Assembly (NCBI RefSeq): GCF_030014955.1
Contig: NZ_JAGRPV010000001.1
Location: forward strand, 3,410,001-3,474,000
From: Cohnella hashimotonis
GTDB taxonomy: Bacteria > Bacillota > Bacilli > Paenibacillales > Paenibacillaceae
Length of the DNA stretch: 64,000 nt
Reading direction: 5' to 3'
Part shown: positions 53,491 through 62,861 of the stretch, piece by piece
Numbering within the stretch: position 1 is the first letter of the stretch
Layout of the letters: the number at the start of each line of letters is the position of its first letter
The notes under the pieces: generated by a model
Databases searched by the model: none
Seen by the model: the letters and a program-made list of their open reading frames with translations, nothing else
Told to the model about the DNA's origin: nothing
Made by a program: the position numbers and the translations under genes

Positions 53491-54509
53491 GATCCAGAGC
53501 CTTAACCGTACGCATCGTCAGACAATTCATGCGCGACAAGCGGACGCTGGCGCTGCTGTTCGTCGCGCCGCTCTTTATCATGACGCTGGTCTACTGTATC
53601 TTCGGCGGCGCCGGCAGCGCGCCCAAGATCGGAACTGCCGGCTTGCCCGATACGGTCGCAGGCGCCTTGGGCGCATCTTCAGCGAGCATTGTTCCCTATG
53701 ATTCCGAGGCCGACGCCAGGTCCGATCTGGACGATCGCAAGCTGGATGCCGTGCTGACGATAAAGGAAGGTAAGCCGACCCTGCTCCTTGAGGGCAGCGA
53801 TCCTTCGCGCAGCCGGGCCGTGCTGCTTGCCATATCGGCGATGGAGCGATCGACGGCGTCAGCCGCGATCACTCCCGAGGTCGCCTACCTCCACGGCAAG
53901 CCGGGGATGTCCTCCTTTGACGCCTTCGGCCCGGTCATGATCGGCTTTTTCTCCTTTTTCTTCGTTTTTCTGCTTGCGGGCGTCGCTTTTTTACGGGAGC
54001 GTACGATCGGCACGATGGAACGGCTCCTGGCGACGCCGATCCGCCGGCACGAGGTCGTGCTCGGATACTTGGGCGGCTTTGGCCTGTTCGCGATATTGCA
54101 GTCGGTGCTCGTCGCTTGCTTCGCGATCTACGCGCTCGGCATGATAATGACCGGCTCGATCTGGCTGATCCTGCTCGTCAACCTGCTGCTGACGCTCACG
54201 GCGCTCACGCTTGGCACGCTGCTCTCCGCATTCGCGGGCTCCGAATTTCAGATCATTCAATTCGTGCCCGTCGTGATCGTGCCGCAGGCTTTCTTTTCCG
54301 GGCTATTTCCGCTGGACGGCATGTCGCCATGGCTGCATAAGCTGACTTACCTCATGCCGCTCTACTACGGCGGAGACGCGCTTAGAGACATCATGATCAG
54401 AGGCGAAGGCATCGGCGGTATCGCGATCGATGTCGCCGTGCTGCTGGGCTTCTCCTTGCTCTTCGCGGCGCTGAACGTCGTTGCGCTCAAGAAGCAGCGC
54501 GCCATTTAG
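53487..54509 (+). CDS. ABC-2-type permease
   Basis: 340 residues. One N-terminal span (20-42), a ~110-residue external domain, then five C-terminal spans. FLRERTIGTMERLLATPIRRHE is the ABC-2 membrane signature and QAFFSGLFPLDGMSPWLHK the conserved loop before the last spans. It pairs with the ATPase encoded immediately upstream. Confidence 0.93.
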   Translation: MRSRALTVRIVRQFMRDKRTLALLFVAPLFIMTLVYCIFGGAGSAPKIGTAGLPDTVAGALGASSASIVPYDSEADARSDLDDRKLDAVLTIKEGKPTLLLEGSDPSRSRAVLLAISAMERSTASAAITPEVAYLHGKPGMSSFDAFGPVMIGFFSFFFVFLLAGVAFLRERTIGTMERLLATPIRRHEVVLGYLGGFGLFAILQSVLVACFAIYALGMIMTGSIWLILLVNLLLTLTALTLGTLLSAFAGSEFQIIQFVPVVIVPQAFFSGLFPLDGMSPWLHKLTYLMPLYYGGDALRDIMIRGEGIGGIAIDVAVLLGFSLLFAALNVVALKKQRAI

Positions 54510-54603
54510 CGCGACCGCGCTGCGTATGGTACGATAGTCGGGACAGGGCGCCGTCCGGTGCGGCGCTTCACGGCTTCAAGACAAAAAAAGGAGCGACAGC
54601 TTG

Positions 54604-55278
54604 ATGATCGCGAATGACGAATCGATGGAGCCCTGGATGAAGGAGCTGCTGCAGGAGGGTTCTTCCGGCGATAGCCAGCCGGTGAAAACGGAGAAGCAGG
54701 CCCGCATTTTGGCCGCCGCGATCGAGGTGTTCGCCGCCAAAGGCTACGCCGGGTCCTCCACGAGCGAGATCGCGCAGCGGGCGGGCGTCGCGGAAGGGAC
54801 GATATTCAGGCATTACCGGACCAAAAAAGATTTGCTGGTGTCCATCGTCACGCCTGCCATGATGCGGATGATGGCGCCGTTCGTCATCCGCGGCTTCGGC
54901 GACGTACTGGATGCCGAGCACGACAGCTTCGAGCAGTTCGTCCGCCGCATGATCGACAACCGCATCGAGTTCGTAAGCCGCAACAAGCGCTTGTTTCGCA
55001 TCGTCGCCCAGGAGCTTCCTTTCCATCCCGAGATGCGCGAGCAGTTCAAGTCGATCATCCTGACGCAGGTGCTGGCGCGCATGACCGTCGTGGTCGAGAA
55101 CTTCCAGCGGGCGGGCAAGATCGCCTCTATGCCCCCGCATACGGTCGCGCGTCTGACGGCTTCGACGCTGATCGGTTACGTGCTGCCCCGGATGCTCGTA
55201 GCCGGCGAGGCCGCTTGGGACGACGAGGCGGAGCGCGAAGCGACCGTTTCCTTTTTAGTCAAGGGCCTGTCTCCGTAG
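54604..55278 (+). CDS. TetR-family repressor
   Basis: 224 residues. The HTH is TSEIAQRAGVAEGTIFRHYR, preceded by ILAAAIEVFAAKGYAGSS. The C-terminal helical domain probably binds the exported drug. AAAGGAG lies 7-10 nt before adjacent TTG and ATG codons; I give the ATG. It follows the permease by 94 bp and probably controls the operon through TGAGTAATTACTCA at 52683. Confidence 0.92.
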   Translation: MIANDESMEPWMKELLQEGSSGDSQPVKTEKQARILAAAIEVFAAKGYAGSSTSEIAQRAGVAEGTIFRHYRTKKDLLVSIVTPAMMRMMAPFVIRGFGDVLDAEHDSFEQFVRRMIDNRIEFVSRNKRLFRIVAQELPFHPEMREQFKSIILTQVLARMTVVVENFQRAGKIASMPPHTVARLTASTLIGYVLPRMLVAGEAAWDDEAEREATVSFLVKGLSP

Positions 55279-55353
55279 TTTAGGCTTCGGTCGGCACGGG
55301 TATCGTTTACTTTGCGGTCCTATCCACATTTTGACGGAAAGAAGGGAATCAGT

Positions 55354-56046
55354 TTGATCGTTACTTTTCTCGGACATGCCTGCGTGAAGCTCGAGCATAA
55401 CGGGCGCTCGCTCATCATCGACCCTTATCTCACCGGCAACCCGCTTGCTTCCGCGTCGGAGGCCGACATTCAGGCGGACCACATTCTGCTCACCCACGGG
55501 CACGGCGATCACGTCGGCGACACGGTTGCCATCGCGAAGCGCACGGGCGCCCAGGTCGTAGGAACGCCGGAACTGGCGACCTTCCTCGGCTGGCAGGGCG
55601 TTAGCAACACCGTCGGCATGAACATCGGAGGCACCTACGATCTCGGTTACGCAAAGGTCAAGATGGTGCAAGCCTTCCACAGCTCCGGCTATACGCTGAC
55701 GGACGAGCAGCGCATCGTCTACCTCGGGATGCCGACTGGCCTTATCGTCACTTGGGACGGGCTGACCATATTGCATGCCGGCGATACGGGACTGTTCGGC
55801 GATATGAAAATGATCGGCGAGCGCCACGACATCGATCTGGCATTTATTCCGATCGGCGACCATTTCACGATGGGCCCGGAGGACGCGCTGACCGCGGCGG
55901 AGTGGCTGAAGCCCAAGCAAGTCGTCCCCGTTCACTTCGACACCTTCCCGCCTATCCGCCAGGACGCCGACGCCTACGCGCGAGCGCTTGAACAGAAGGG
56001 CATCAAAGGCACCGTGCTGAAGCCTGGAGATCGTCTGGAACTTTAA
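55354..56046 (+). CDS. UPF0173 metal-dependent hydrolase (YtkL-like)
   Basis: 230 residues of the metallo-beta-lactamase fold. The metal-binding motif is [12 protein letters not shown], with further ligands in [19 protein letters not shown] and [10 protein letters not shown]. The family start is [20 protein letters not shown], which places the start at TTG 55354 with GAAGGGA 7 nt upstream. The physiological substrate is unknown. Confidence 0.93.
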   Translation: MIVTFLGHACVKLEHNGRSLIIDPYLTGNPLASASEADIQADHILLTHGHGDHVGDTVAIAKRTGAQVVGTPELATFLGWQGVSNTVGMNIGGTYDLGYAKVKMVQAFHSSGYTLTDEQRIVYLGMPTGLIVTWDGLTILHAGDTGLFGDMKMIGERHDIDLAFIPIGDHFTMGPEDALTAAEWLKPKQVVPVHFDTFPPIRQDADAYARALEQKGIKGTVLKPGDRLEL

Positions 56047-56062
56047 GCCTGCTTAATAACAA

Positions 56063-56117
56063 AAATAGACCCGAGCTGCGGCGCGCTTCGCGCCGCAGCT
56101 CGGGTCTATTTCTTTTT
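56063..56117. terminator. Strong bidirectional terminator
   Basis: A perfect ~21-bp stem (AAATAGACCCGAGCTGCGGC on one arm) with a CGCTTCG-type loop, followed by TTTCTTTTT (+) and TTTTTGTTATT (-). It serves both convergent genes. Confidence 0.9.
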
Positions 56118-56131
56118 CGGCGGACAATCGC

Positions 56132-56584
56132 TCAGGCATAGAACAGGTAGTAGACGGCCACGCCGATGCCGATGCCCCAGATCGCGCCTGCGAACACCTC
56201 GATCGGCCGGTGGCCGAGCAGCTCCTTCAGCTCCTTGACCGGGTGCAGCTCGCCATGCAAATCGGGCATTTTGCGCAAAAACCGATTCAGCACGGACGCC
56301 TGAAGCCCGGCATGCCGCCTGACGCCTGCCGCGTCGAACATAATGATCATGCCGACAACGGCCGCGACGGCGAAGGCGGGCGAATCGAGTCCGTCCTCGA
56401 TGCCGAGCGCGGTCGCAAGCCCTGCCATGGCGGCGGAATGCGAGCTGGGCATGCCGCCGGTGCTGAAGGCCATGCCGGTCTGCCATGAGCGCCTTCCGAC
56501 GAACTGGATCGGCGCCTTGACGGCCTGCGCCGACAGAATGGAGACGATCGCGGCGATGAGCGGAAAATTGGCGAGTAAGGACAT
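56132..56584 (-). CDS. YuiD-like DUF212 membrane protein (divergent PAP2 family)
   Basis: 150 residues, four spans. GGMPSSHSAAMAGLATALG resembles the acid-phosphatase motif of PAP2 enzymes, and FDAAGVRRHAGLQA with ELLGHRPIEVFAGAIWGI completes the family pattern. A phosphatase activity is possible but unproven. AAGGGAG precedes ATG by 9 nt. Confidence 0.92.
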   Translation of the reverse strand: MSLLANFPLIAAIVSILSAQAVKAPIQFVGRRSWQTGMAFSTGGMPSSHSAAMAGLATALGIEDGLDSPAFAVAAVVGMIIMFDAAGVRRHAGLQASVLNRFLRKMPDLHGELHPVKELKELLGHRPIEVFAGAIWGIGIGVAVYYLFYA

Positions 56585-56692
56585 AACGGCGGTCTCCCTT
56601 CTCTCGAGTGAGCGCTACCGATCCTGCGGAGGCAGCCAATAGAGCTATTATAGCTTATTACACCCTAGAGGGGACAACCGATTCGCCTTCGG

Positions 56693-56887
56693 TCAGCGGG
56701 ACCTAGATTTAACCTTTTTTACGAGCGCGGGCAGATGCTTCATCGTGCGGAGCATATCGCCCTTGCACATCGGGCATTTCTGTTCTTCGGTCGCGAATTC
56801 CTCTCGCACCCATGCTTTGCAGTCGGGACTCTTGCATTTCCAAATCTTCGTCAAAAACAGCTTGCCGCCTTCATCTTGCGATGTCAA
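56693..56887 (-). CDS. YdjO-like zinc-ribbon small protein
   Basis: 64 residues. WKCKSPDCKAWVREEFA and KCPMCKGDM contribute four Cys for a zinc ribbon, as in cold-inducible YdjO of Bacillus. A basic tail VKKVKSRSR follows. The start is TTG 56887 with AAAGGAAGG 9 nt upstream; the upstream extension to 56962 has no site and encodes non-family residues. Confidence 0.87.
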   Translation of the reverse strand: MTSQDEGGKLFLTKIWKCKSPDCKAWVREEFATEEQKCPMCKGDMLRTMKHLPALVKKVKSRSR

Positions 56888-56958
56888 TCTCGGGTGCCTT
56901 CCTTTCAAAAACCGGTTTAAAGTCAACTGACCTAATATAGGCCGTTCTGCCGCCGGAG

Positions 56959-58869
56959 TCAAGTTCCTGTCGCCGAAGTTCCGCCCGACAACCCCTGCGC
57001 GGCGCCGGCGCCGAATTGGCTCTCGAACATGCGATAGTACGCGCCTCCATGCGCAAGCAGCTCCTCGTGCGTCCCCCGTTCGGCGATGCCGCCGTCCGCG
57101 ATGACCAGGATCTGGTCGGCACCGCGGATCGTGTTAAGCCTGTGGGCGATGACGAAGCTCGTACGTCCCTTCATGACGGTGAGCAGCGCCTTTTGAATCT
57201 GGAGCTCCGTCCGGGTGTCTACGCTGCTGGTCGCTTCGTCCAGGATCAGGATCGAAGGACGGGCCAGCATCACGCGGGCGATCGCCAGCAGCTGTTTCTG
57301 TCCCTGGCTCAGGCTGCCGCCGTTTTCGGACAGCTGTGTGTCATAGCGTCCGGGCAGGCGTTTGATAAATGCATCCGCGCCGACGAGTTTGGCCGACTCA
57401 ATCATCTCCTCGTCGCTCGCGCCGGGATTGCCGTATTTGATATTGTCGCGGATCGTCCCCGAAAACAGGTACGTGTCCTGAAGTACGACCCCGAAGGCGC
57501 TCCGAAGACTGCTCCGCGTATAGTCGCGAATATCGCGGCCGCCAATGCGGATCGCGCCTTCGGTAACGTCGTAGAACCTGTTGAGCAGCTGCACGATCGT
57601 CGTCTTGCCGGCGCCCGTCGGGCCGACGAGCGCGACGCTGGTGCCGGACTGCGCTTCGAAGCTTACTCCGTTCAGAATCGGGCGCGCCGGATTGTAGCCG
57701 AACGATACGTCCTCGAAGACGACGTCCAGCGATCCCGGCGCAAGCTCTGCCGCGTCCGGACGATCCCCGGCCTCCTCCCGCTCGTCGAGCACCTCGAATA
57801 CGCGTTCTGCGCCGGCAACGCCGGATTGAAGCACGTTGTATACATTCGCAATATCGTTCAGCGGTCTGGCGAACTGCCGCGAGTAGCTTAAAAAGCTGGC
57901 GATGACGCCGACCGAAATGTGGCCTTTGACGGCGAGCACGCTGCCGACGACGGCGACCGTCGCGAAACCGATATTGTTGATGACGCTGAGAAGCGGCATC
58001 AATAGACCCGACCAGATCTGGGCCCGGATGCCGATCTCGCTCAAGCTGCGATTGACTTCGTCGAACTCGGCGACCGATCGGCTTTCTCTGCCGAACGCCT
58101 TGACGAGCGACAGGCCGGTGACGCTCTCTTCGATCTGTCCGTTGAGCCTGCCGAGATAAGCCTGCTGTTCTTTGAACAGCCTGCCCGTTCTTCGGGTAAC
58201 CACGCGGGCCAGCAAATAAACGAGCGGCGCGGTCACGAGGCCGGCCAGCGTAAGCAGCGGGCTGAGCACGAGCATCATAACGAGCGAGCCGACGATGGCG
58301 ACCGCGCCCGCCATCAGCTGCACGACCGTCTGCGACAGGCTCGTGCTCACGTTGTCGATGTCGTTGGACAGCCGGCTCATGATCTCGCCGTGCCTGCGCG
58401 TGTCGAAGTACGACAGGGGCAGCCCATGCAGCTTGGCGAAAAGTCCGCTCCGAAGCCGGCTCACGGCGCGTTGGGAGACGCCGGCCATAAGCCAGCTCTG
58501 GACAAAGGTGAGCGAAGCGTCCATCGCGTACGCTGCTGCCATGAGCGCGAACAGGACATGGAGGGCGCCGAAATCGACGCTTCCAGGGCCGTGCATCGCG
58601 TCAATGGCGCGGCCGATCAAGTAGGGGCCAAGGAGCGCCGCACCGGCGCTTGCGAGCGTGAACAGGAAAACGATCGCGAGCAGCCTGCGCTCTGTCCGAA
58701 GATACGAGAGCAAGCGGCGTACGGTCTGGCCGAACGCCTTCGGCTTCTGGACGGGTCCTCTGCCGCGGGGTCCGGCGCCTGCGCCGGTACCGCCCGGACC
58801 GCCGGGGCCGCGAATCGGCGCGGCAGGCGCCGCGGGCCGTTCGTTCAATCGGTCAGATGCCCGAGACAT
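56959..58869 (-). CDS. ABC exporter half-transporter with canonical ATPase site (heterodimer subunit 2)
   Basis: 636 residues. A Pro/Gly-rich N-terminal extension (10-40), six spans (~55-330), then the ATPase: Walker A GPTGAGKTT, signature LSQGQ, Walker B ILILDEATSSVD with the catalytic Glu, and H-loop IAHRL. ATG 58869 follows GGGGG by ~9 nt and overlaps the end of the partner gene by 17 bp. With that partner it forms a multidrug-type exporter in which this site hydrolyses ATP. Confidence 0.93.
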   Translation of the reverse strand: MSRASDRLNERPAAPAAPIRGPGGPGGTGAGAGPRGRGPVQKPKAFGQTVRRLLSYLRTERRLLAIVFLFTLASAGAALLGPYLIGRAIDAMHGPGSVDFGALHVLFALMAAAYAMDASLTFVQSWLMAGVSQRAVSRLRSGLFAKLHGLPLSYFDTRRHGEIMSRLSNDIDNVSTSLSQTVVQLMAGAVAIVGSLVMMLVLSPLLTLAGLVTAPLVYLLARVVTRRTGRLFKEQQAYLGRLNGQIEESVTGLSLVKAFGRESRSVAEFDEVNRSLSEIGIRAQIWSGLLMPLLSVINNIGFATVAVVGSVLAVKGHISVGVIASFLSYSRQFARPLNDIANVYNVLQSGVAGAERVFEVLDEREEAGDRPDAAELAPGSLDVVFEDVSFGYNPARPILNGVSFEAQSGTSVALVGPTGAGKTTIVQLLNRFYDVTEGAIRIGGRDIRDYTRSSLRSAFGVVLQDTYLFSGTIRDNIKYGNPGASDEEMIESAKLVGADAFIKRLPGRYDTQLSENGGSLSQGQKQLLAIARVMLARPSILILDEATSSVDTRTELQIQKALLTVMKGRTSFVIAHRLNTIRGADQILVIADGGIAERGTHEELLAHGGAYYRMFESQFGAGAAQGLSGGTSATGT

Positions 58870-60652
58870 ATGGAATCGCCCCCTCTCCGAATTGCGAACG
58901 GCAAATATCGCGATATACCGCGCAGCCCTGCAGCAGCTCTTCATGCGTGCCGAGTCCGACCAGCTCGCCGTCGTCGAGCACGGCGATCCGGTCGGCATCG
59001 ATAACCGAGGAGATGCGCTGCGCGATCAGCAGGCAGGTCGGCTTCGAGCCAAAGTCTTTGAGCGCCGACTTGACCTTGCCCTCCGTGACGGCGTCGAGCG
59101 CGCTCGTACAGTCGTCCAGAATCAGAATCCGGGGATGACGGATCAAGGCGCGGGCAATGGAAAGCCGCTGCTTCTGTCCGCCGGACAGATTGACGCCGCC
59201 CTGGCCGAGCATCGCATCGTAGCCGCCCGGAAGCGCCATGATGAATTCGTGCGCGCTGGCCGCCTTCGCCGCCGCTTCAAGATCCGACTGCGCAGCGGAA
59301 TCGTCGCCCCAGCGCAGGTTGTCGGCGACCGTACCGGTGAAAAGTACGGTTCGCTGCGGCACGACAGCCACCATTTCGCGGAGGTATGAAACGTCCAGCA
59401 GCCGGTGGTCGATGCCGCCGATGCGTACGATGCCATCCGTCTGATCGTAAAGTCGCGGTACAAGCTGCACGAGCGTGCTCTTGCCGGCGCCTGTCGATCC
59501 GACGATCGCAAGCGTCTCGCCGGGTTCGCAGGCCAGCGTCACGCCTCGGAGCGCACGATCGCCGTCCGCCCCCTCGTACGAAAATCCGACATTTTCGAAG
59601 GAAACGCCTGCCCCTGCCGGAGCGGGTCGGGATGAAAATGGCGCATGAAAGCCAGCGCTGTCGATACCGGCCGTCCCTCCGGCGTCGCCGCGCCCGGGAG
59701 CGGACTCCCCTTCCGGCAGCGCAAGCACCTCCGTGATGCGTCCCGAGGAAGCCCGTGCACGGATGAACATATTGAACACCCATGAGATCGTCATCAGCGA
59801 AAAGAGGATCTGTGTCATATAGTTGACGAACGCGATAATATTGCCGATCTGCATCCCGCCCTCGTTCACCCGGATCCCGCCGAGCCATACGATGGCGACG
59901 ACGCCCAGGTTCACGACGAGCGCGATCGCGGGACCGAAGCCCGACATCGCGCGGAGCGTCGTCGTCGAGCGCGACTGATATTCGCCGTTGATCGCTTCGA
60001 ATTTATTCGATTCATATGCGGACCGGTTAAACGCCTTGACCGAACGGACACCCGACAAATATTCGCGCATCGCGCCGTTCAGCCGGTCGAGCGCCGCCTG
60101 AACTTTAAGAAATAACGGGAATCCGACCCGCATGTTCAAAATGATGAGCAAAATGACGAGCGGCACAACGACGACGAGTACGAGCGACAGCTGCGGATTC
60201 AACCGAACAGCCATGAAGAGCCCCCCGATGCAAAGGATCGGCGCCTTCGCGAATATTCGCATCATGCCGTTGGCGAAGTTCTGCACCTGCGTGACGTCGT
60301 TCGTAAGTCTGGTCACGAGCGACGCCCGGTCGAAGCGGTCCGCGTCGCGGAGGGTCAAATACTGAACGCGGCGGAACAAATCCCCGCGCAGATCCGCTCC
60401 GAAGCGCTGGGACACCCGGCTCGAGACGACATTGCGTCCGAGCGCGGAGAATGCGCCTGCGGCCGTGATCGCCAGCATCCAGCCGCCGTACTGCGCCACG
60501 ACATGCAGCTCGCGCGTCAGTACGCCCCGGTCGATCATATGGGACATCAGCGTCGGCAGCAGCAGATCGCATACGCCTTCAAGCGCGACGAGCGCCAGGG
60601 ACAGCGTAAAGAGAAGGCCGTATTTCGACATGTATTTGCGCAAATAGTGCAA
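58853..60652 (-). CDS. ABC exporter half-transporter with degenerate ATPase site (heterodimer subunit 1)
   Basis: 599 residues. Six spans (10-300), then ATPase: Walker A GSTGAGKST, signature LSGGQ, Walker B ILILDDCTSALD with Asp in place of the catalytic Glu, and Gln in place of the H-loop His (IAQRIS). These changes mark the non-hydrolysing half of heterodimeric exporters such as BmrC/BmrD. The start is TTG 60652, 8 nt after GGAGGAGG. It overlaps the next gene by 17 bp. Confidence 0.93.
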   Translation of the reverse strand: MHYLRKYMSKYGLLFTLSLALVALEGVCDLLLPTLMSHMIDRGVLTRELHVVAQYGGWMLAITAAGAFSALGRNVVSSRVSQRFGADLRGDLFRRVQYLTLRDADRFDRASLVTRLTNDVTQVQNFANGMMRIFAKAPILCIGGLFMAVRLNPQLSLVLVVVVPLVILLIILNMRVGFPLFLKVQAALDRLNGAMREYLSGVRSVKAFNRSAYESNKFEAINGEYQSRSTTTLRAMSGFGPAIALVVNLGVVAIVWLGGIRVNEGGMQIGNIIAFVNYMTQILFSLMTISWVFNMFIRARASSGRITEVLALPEGESAPGRGDAGGTAGIDSAGFHAPFSSRPAPAGAGVSFENVGFSYEGADGDRALRGVTLACEPGETLAIVGSTGAGKSTLVQLVPRLYDQTDGIVRIGGIDHRLLDVSYLREMVAVVPQRTVLFTGTVADNLRWGDDSAAQSDLEAAAKAASAHEFIMALPGGYDAMLGQGGVNLSGGQKQRLSIARALIRHPRILILDDCTSALDAVTEGKVKSALKDFGSKPTCLLIAQRISSVIDADRIAVLDDGELVGLGTHEELLQGCAVYRDICRSQFGEGAIPYVSGI

Positions 60653-60674
60653 CTCGCTTGCCTCCTCCGCCCGT

Positions 60675-62108
60675 CTACTGGCCGGCCGAGCGCCAAATGA
60701 TGAGCTTCAGCTCGGTGAGCTCCTCGATCGCGTACCGGACGCCCTCGCGGCCCAATCCGCTCTGCTTGACGCCGCCGTAAGGCATATGATCGAGCCGGAA
60801 CGTCGGGATGTCGTTCACGAGCACCGTGCCGGCGACGAGGGAATCCATCGCATACATCGCCGTATCGATCCGGTTCGTATAGATGCCAACCTGCAGACCG
60901 AAGTCCGAATCGTTCGCGCGGCTTACCGCCTCCGCTATCGACCCGACCTTGTTCACCATTACGACGGGCGCAAACGCTTCGCGACGCGACAGCTCGGCAT
61001 CGTCGGGCACGTCCGTCAGCACCGCAGGCGGCAGTATGGCGCCTTGCGGCGCGCCGCCGGCTAATAGCATGGCCCCGCGGCTCACGGCGTCGTCGATCCA
61101 GTCCGCGGCGCGCTTCGCCTCGCGAGGCGCGATCATCGCCGAGAGATCCGTCTTCGGATCGAGCGGGTCGCCGACGACGAGCCGCGAGGCCGCGTCCGCT
61201 ATGCGAGCGGCGAGCTCGCTTGCGACCGACGACATCGCGTATATCCGCTGCAAGGAGATGCATACCTGTCCTTGATAGCCGAATGCGCCTTCCGCACAGC
61301 GGCGGGCGACGGCTTCGAGATCCGCGTCGTCGTCGACGATGACGGCGCTGTTCGAGCCGAGCTCGAGCGTCACGCGCTTAAGGCCGGCCTGCGCGCGGAT
61401 GGATTCGCCGACGGCAGCGCTGCCCGTGAACGATACGGCGCCTATGCGACGGTCCGCTACGATTTGCTCGCCGACGCGCTTGCCGTCGCCCGTCACGACG
61501 TTCAGCGCCCCGCCGGGAAGCCCCGCTTCATGAAGCAGCCGCGCGACAAAAAAAGCCGACAGCGGCGTCTGCGGCGCAGGCTTAAGCACGACCGCATTAC
61601 CTGCGGCCAATGCGGGTCCGACCTTGTGAGCGACCAGGTTCATCGGAAAATTAAAGGGCGTTATCGCGCCGACGACGCCGATCGGCTCCCGTCTCGTGTA
61701 GGCGATGCGCCCTTCGCCTCCCTGCGCCGCATCCATCGGGACCGTCTCGCCATGAAGCCGCTTGGCCTCCTCGGCCGCGAACTTGTAGGTCGCCGCCGTG
61801 CGGTCGATCTCCGCATAGGCGGCTTTGAGCGGCTTCGCCGCTTCGCGCGCGACGATGCGCGCCGCCTCTTCCCTGCGTTCGGTCAACAGATCCGACAGCC
61901 GCTCCAAAATCGCCGACCGCCGGTAGCCGGGCATCTCCCGCATCGTCTTCGCGGCATCGGCCGCGGACGCGATCGCCCGGTCCACGTCCCCGGGCGCCGC
62001 ATCGGCGATCTCCGCGAGCTCCTCGCCGCCGTAAGGAGCCGTTAATTTCACGTACGACTTCGTCTCGCACTCGGCGCCGCCGATCCATAGATGCTTGCGT
62101 ACGATCAT
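60675..62108 (-). CDS. NAD(P)-dependent aldehyde dehydrogenase
   Basis: 477 residues. TPFNFPMNLVAHKVGPALAA, GNAVVLKPAPQTPLS, the catalytic Glu in TLELGSNSAV and catalytic Cys in GYQGQVCISLQR are clear. MPYGGVKQSGLGREG closes the family pattern. It belongs to the lactaldehyde/glyceraldehyde-3-phosphate-dehydrogenase-like branch; the substrate is unknown. ATG 62108 follows AGGAG by about 9 nt. It precedes the ABC exporter pair by 22 bp on the same strand. Confidence 0.93.
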   Translation of the reverse strand: MIVRKHLWIGGAECETKSYVKLTAPYGGEELAEIADAAPGDVDRAIASAADAAKTMREMPGYRRSAILERLSDLLTERREEAARIVAREAAKPLKAAYAEIDRTAATYKFAAEEAKRLHGETVPMDAAQGGEGRIAYTRREPIGVVGAITPFNFPMNLVAHKVGPALAAGNAVVLKPAPQTPLSAFFVARLLHEAGLPGGALNVVTGDGKRVGEQIVADRRIGAVSFTGSAAVGESIRAQAGLKRVTLELGSNSAVIVDDDADLEAVARRCAEGAFGYQGQVCISLQRIYAMSSVASELAARIADAASRLVVGDPLDPKTDLSAMIAPREAKRAADWIDDAVSRGAMLLAGGAPQGAILPPAVLTDVPDDAELSRREAFAPVVMVNKVGSIAEAVSRANDSDFGLQVGIYTNRIDTAMYAMDSLVAGTVLVNDIPTFRLDHMPYGGVKQSGLGREGVRYAIEELTELKLIIWRSAGQ

Positions 62109-62272
62109 CTTGCATCGCTCCTTCATAAAAAGTATGTTAAACAACCATACTTCCAAGAATAGCACTTGCAGCGACGCGGTTCAAAAACACTAAACGGAAG
62201 ATCGGCGCGAAGCCATCTTCATCCAATCTTCATGCTCGGAGATATGCTGATATGTTAAGATGATTTTAGAAC

Positions 62273-62287
62273 TTAGATTAAGTCTAA
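62273..62287 (+). promoter_or_regulatory. PerR/Fur-like operator upstream of dps
   Basis: TTAGATTAAGTCTAA is a 7-1-7 inverted repeat with one mismatch. It shares 5 of 7 half-site bases with the PerR box TTATAAT. Its place, 26 bp before the dps start, fits peroxide-responsive control. Confidence 0.5.
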
Positions 62288-62312
62288 ATACAAATATGTG
62301 GAGGGATTCCAA

Positions 62313-62768
62313 ATGACTGTAACCAAACAAATCGAACAACTGAGCGTCGTACTGAACCGCCAGGTTGCCAACTGGACGGTGCTGTACACAAAGCTTCACC
62401 ACTTCCATTGGTACGTCAAAGGGAGCGAGTTTTTCACTTTGCATGCGAAATTCGAAACGTTGTACACGGAAGCTGCAGCGCGTATGGATGAGATCGCCGA
62501 ACGGCTGCTCGCCATCGGCGGCAGCCCGGTCTCGACGCTGAAGGAAAGCCTGTCGCTCGCGACCGTAGGCGAAGCGGCCGGCGGCGAATCCGCCGCACAG
62601 ATGGTCGAAGCGGTCATCGCCGATTATACGAAGCTCGTGCAAGAGCTGGCCGCCGGTATCGATTCGGCGCAAGCGGCCGGCGACGAAGCTACGGCCGACT
62701 TGTTAATCGGTCAGACGGCAGACCTGCAGAAGACGATCTGGATGCTGAACGCCTTTTTGGGCAAATAA
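62313..62768 (+). CDS. dps: Dps-family DNA-binding ferritin
   Basis: 151 residues, a dodecameric mini-ferritin that oxidises and stores iron and protects DNA. Ferroxidase ligands lie in KLHHFHWYVKG and in TLYTEAAARMDEIAERLLAI. The Bacillus MrgA/Dps pattern is preserved. ATG 62313 is 5-6 nt after GGAGGG. A terminator follows at 62815-62853 and a PerR-like box lies upstream. Confidence 0.95.
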   Translation: MTVTKQIEQLSVVLNRQVANWTVLYTKLHHFHWYVKGSEFFTLHAKFETLYTEAAARMDEIAERLLAIGGSPVSTLKESLSLATVGEAAGGESAAQMVEAVIADYTKLVQELAAGIDSAQAAGDEATADLLIGQTADLQKTIWMLNAFLGK

Positions 62769-62777
62769 ACGTTCCAT

Positions 62778-62821
62778 AAAAAAGCGCAAAACAAACGGGA
62801 AAAAAGCGCAAAACAAACGGG
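62778..62821. repeat. Perfect 22-bp tandem duplication
   Basis: A unit starting AAAAAAGCGC and ending AACAAACGGG occurs twice without a gap after the dps stop. The second copy contributes the arm of the following terminator. Confidence 0.85.
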
Positions 62822-62853
62822 ATGACGCGGCAATTCTCCGCTTCATCCCGTTT
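62815..62853. terminator. Bidirectional terminator after dps and the acyltransferase gene
   Basis: AAACGGGATGA pairs with TCATCCCGTTT; an inner GCGG/CCGC stem extends it. On the minus strand it is followed by TGTTTTGCGCTTTTTT from the duplicated unit. Confidence 0.75.
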
Positions 62854-62861
62854 GCCTGATT

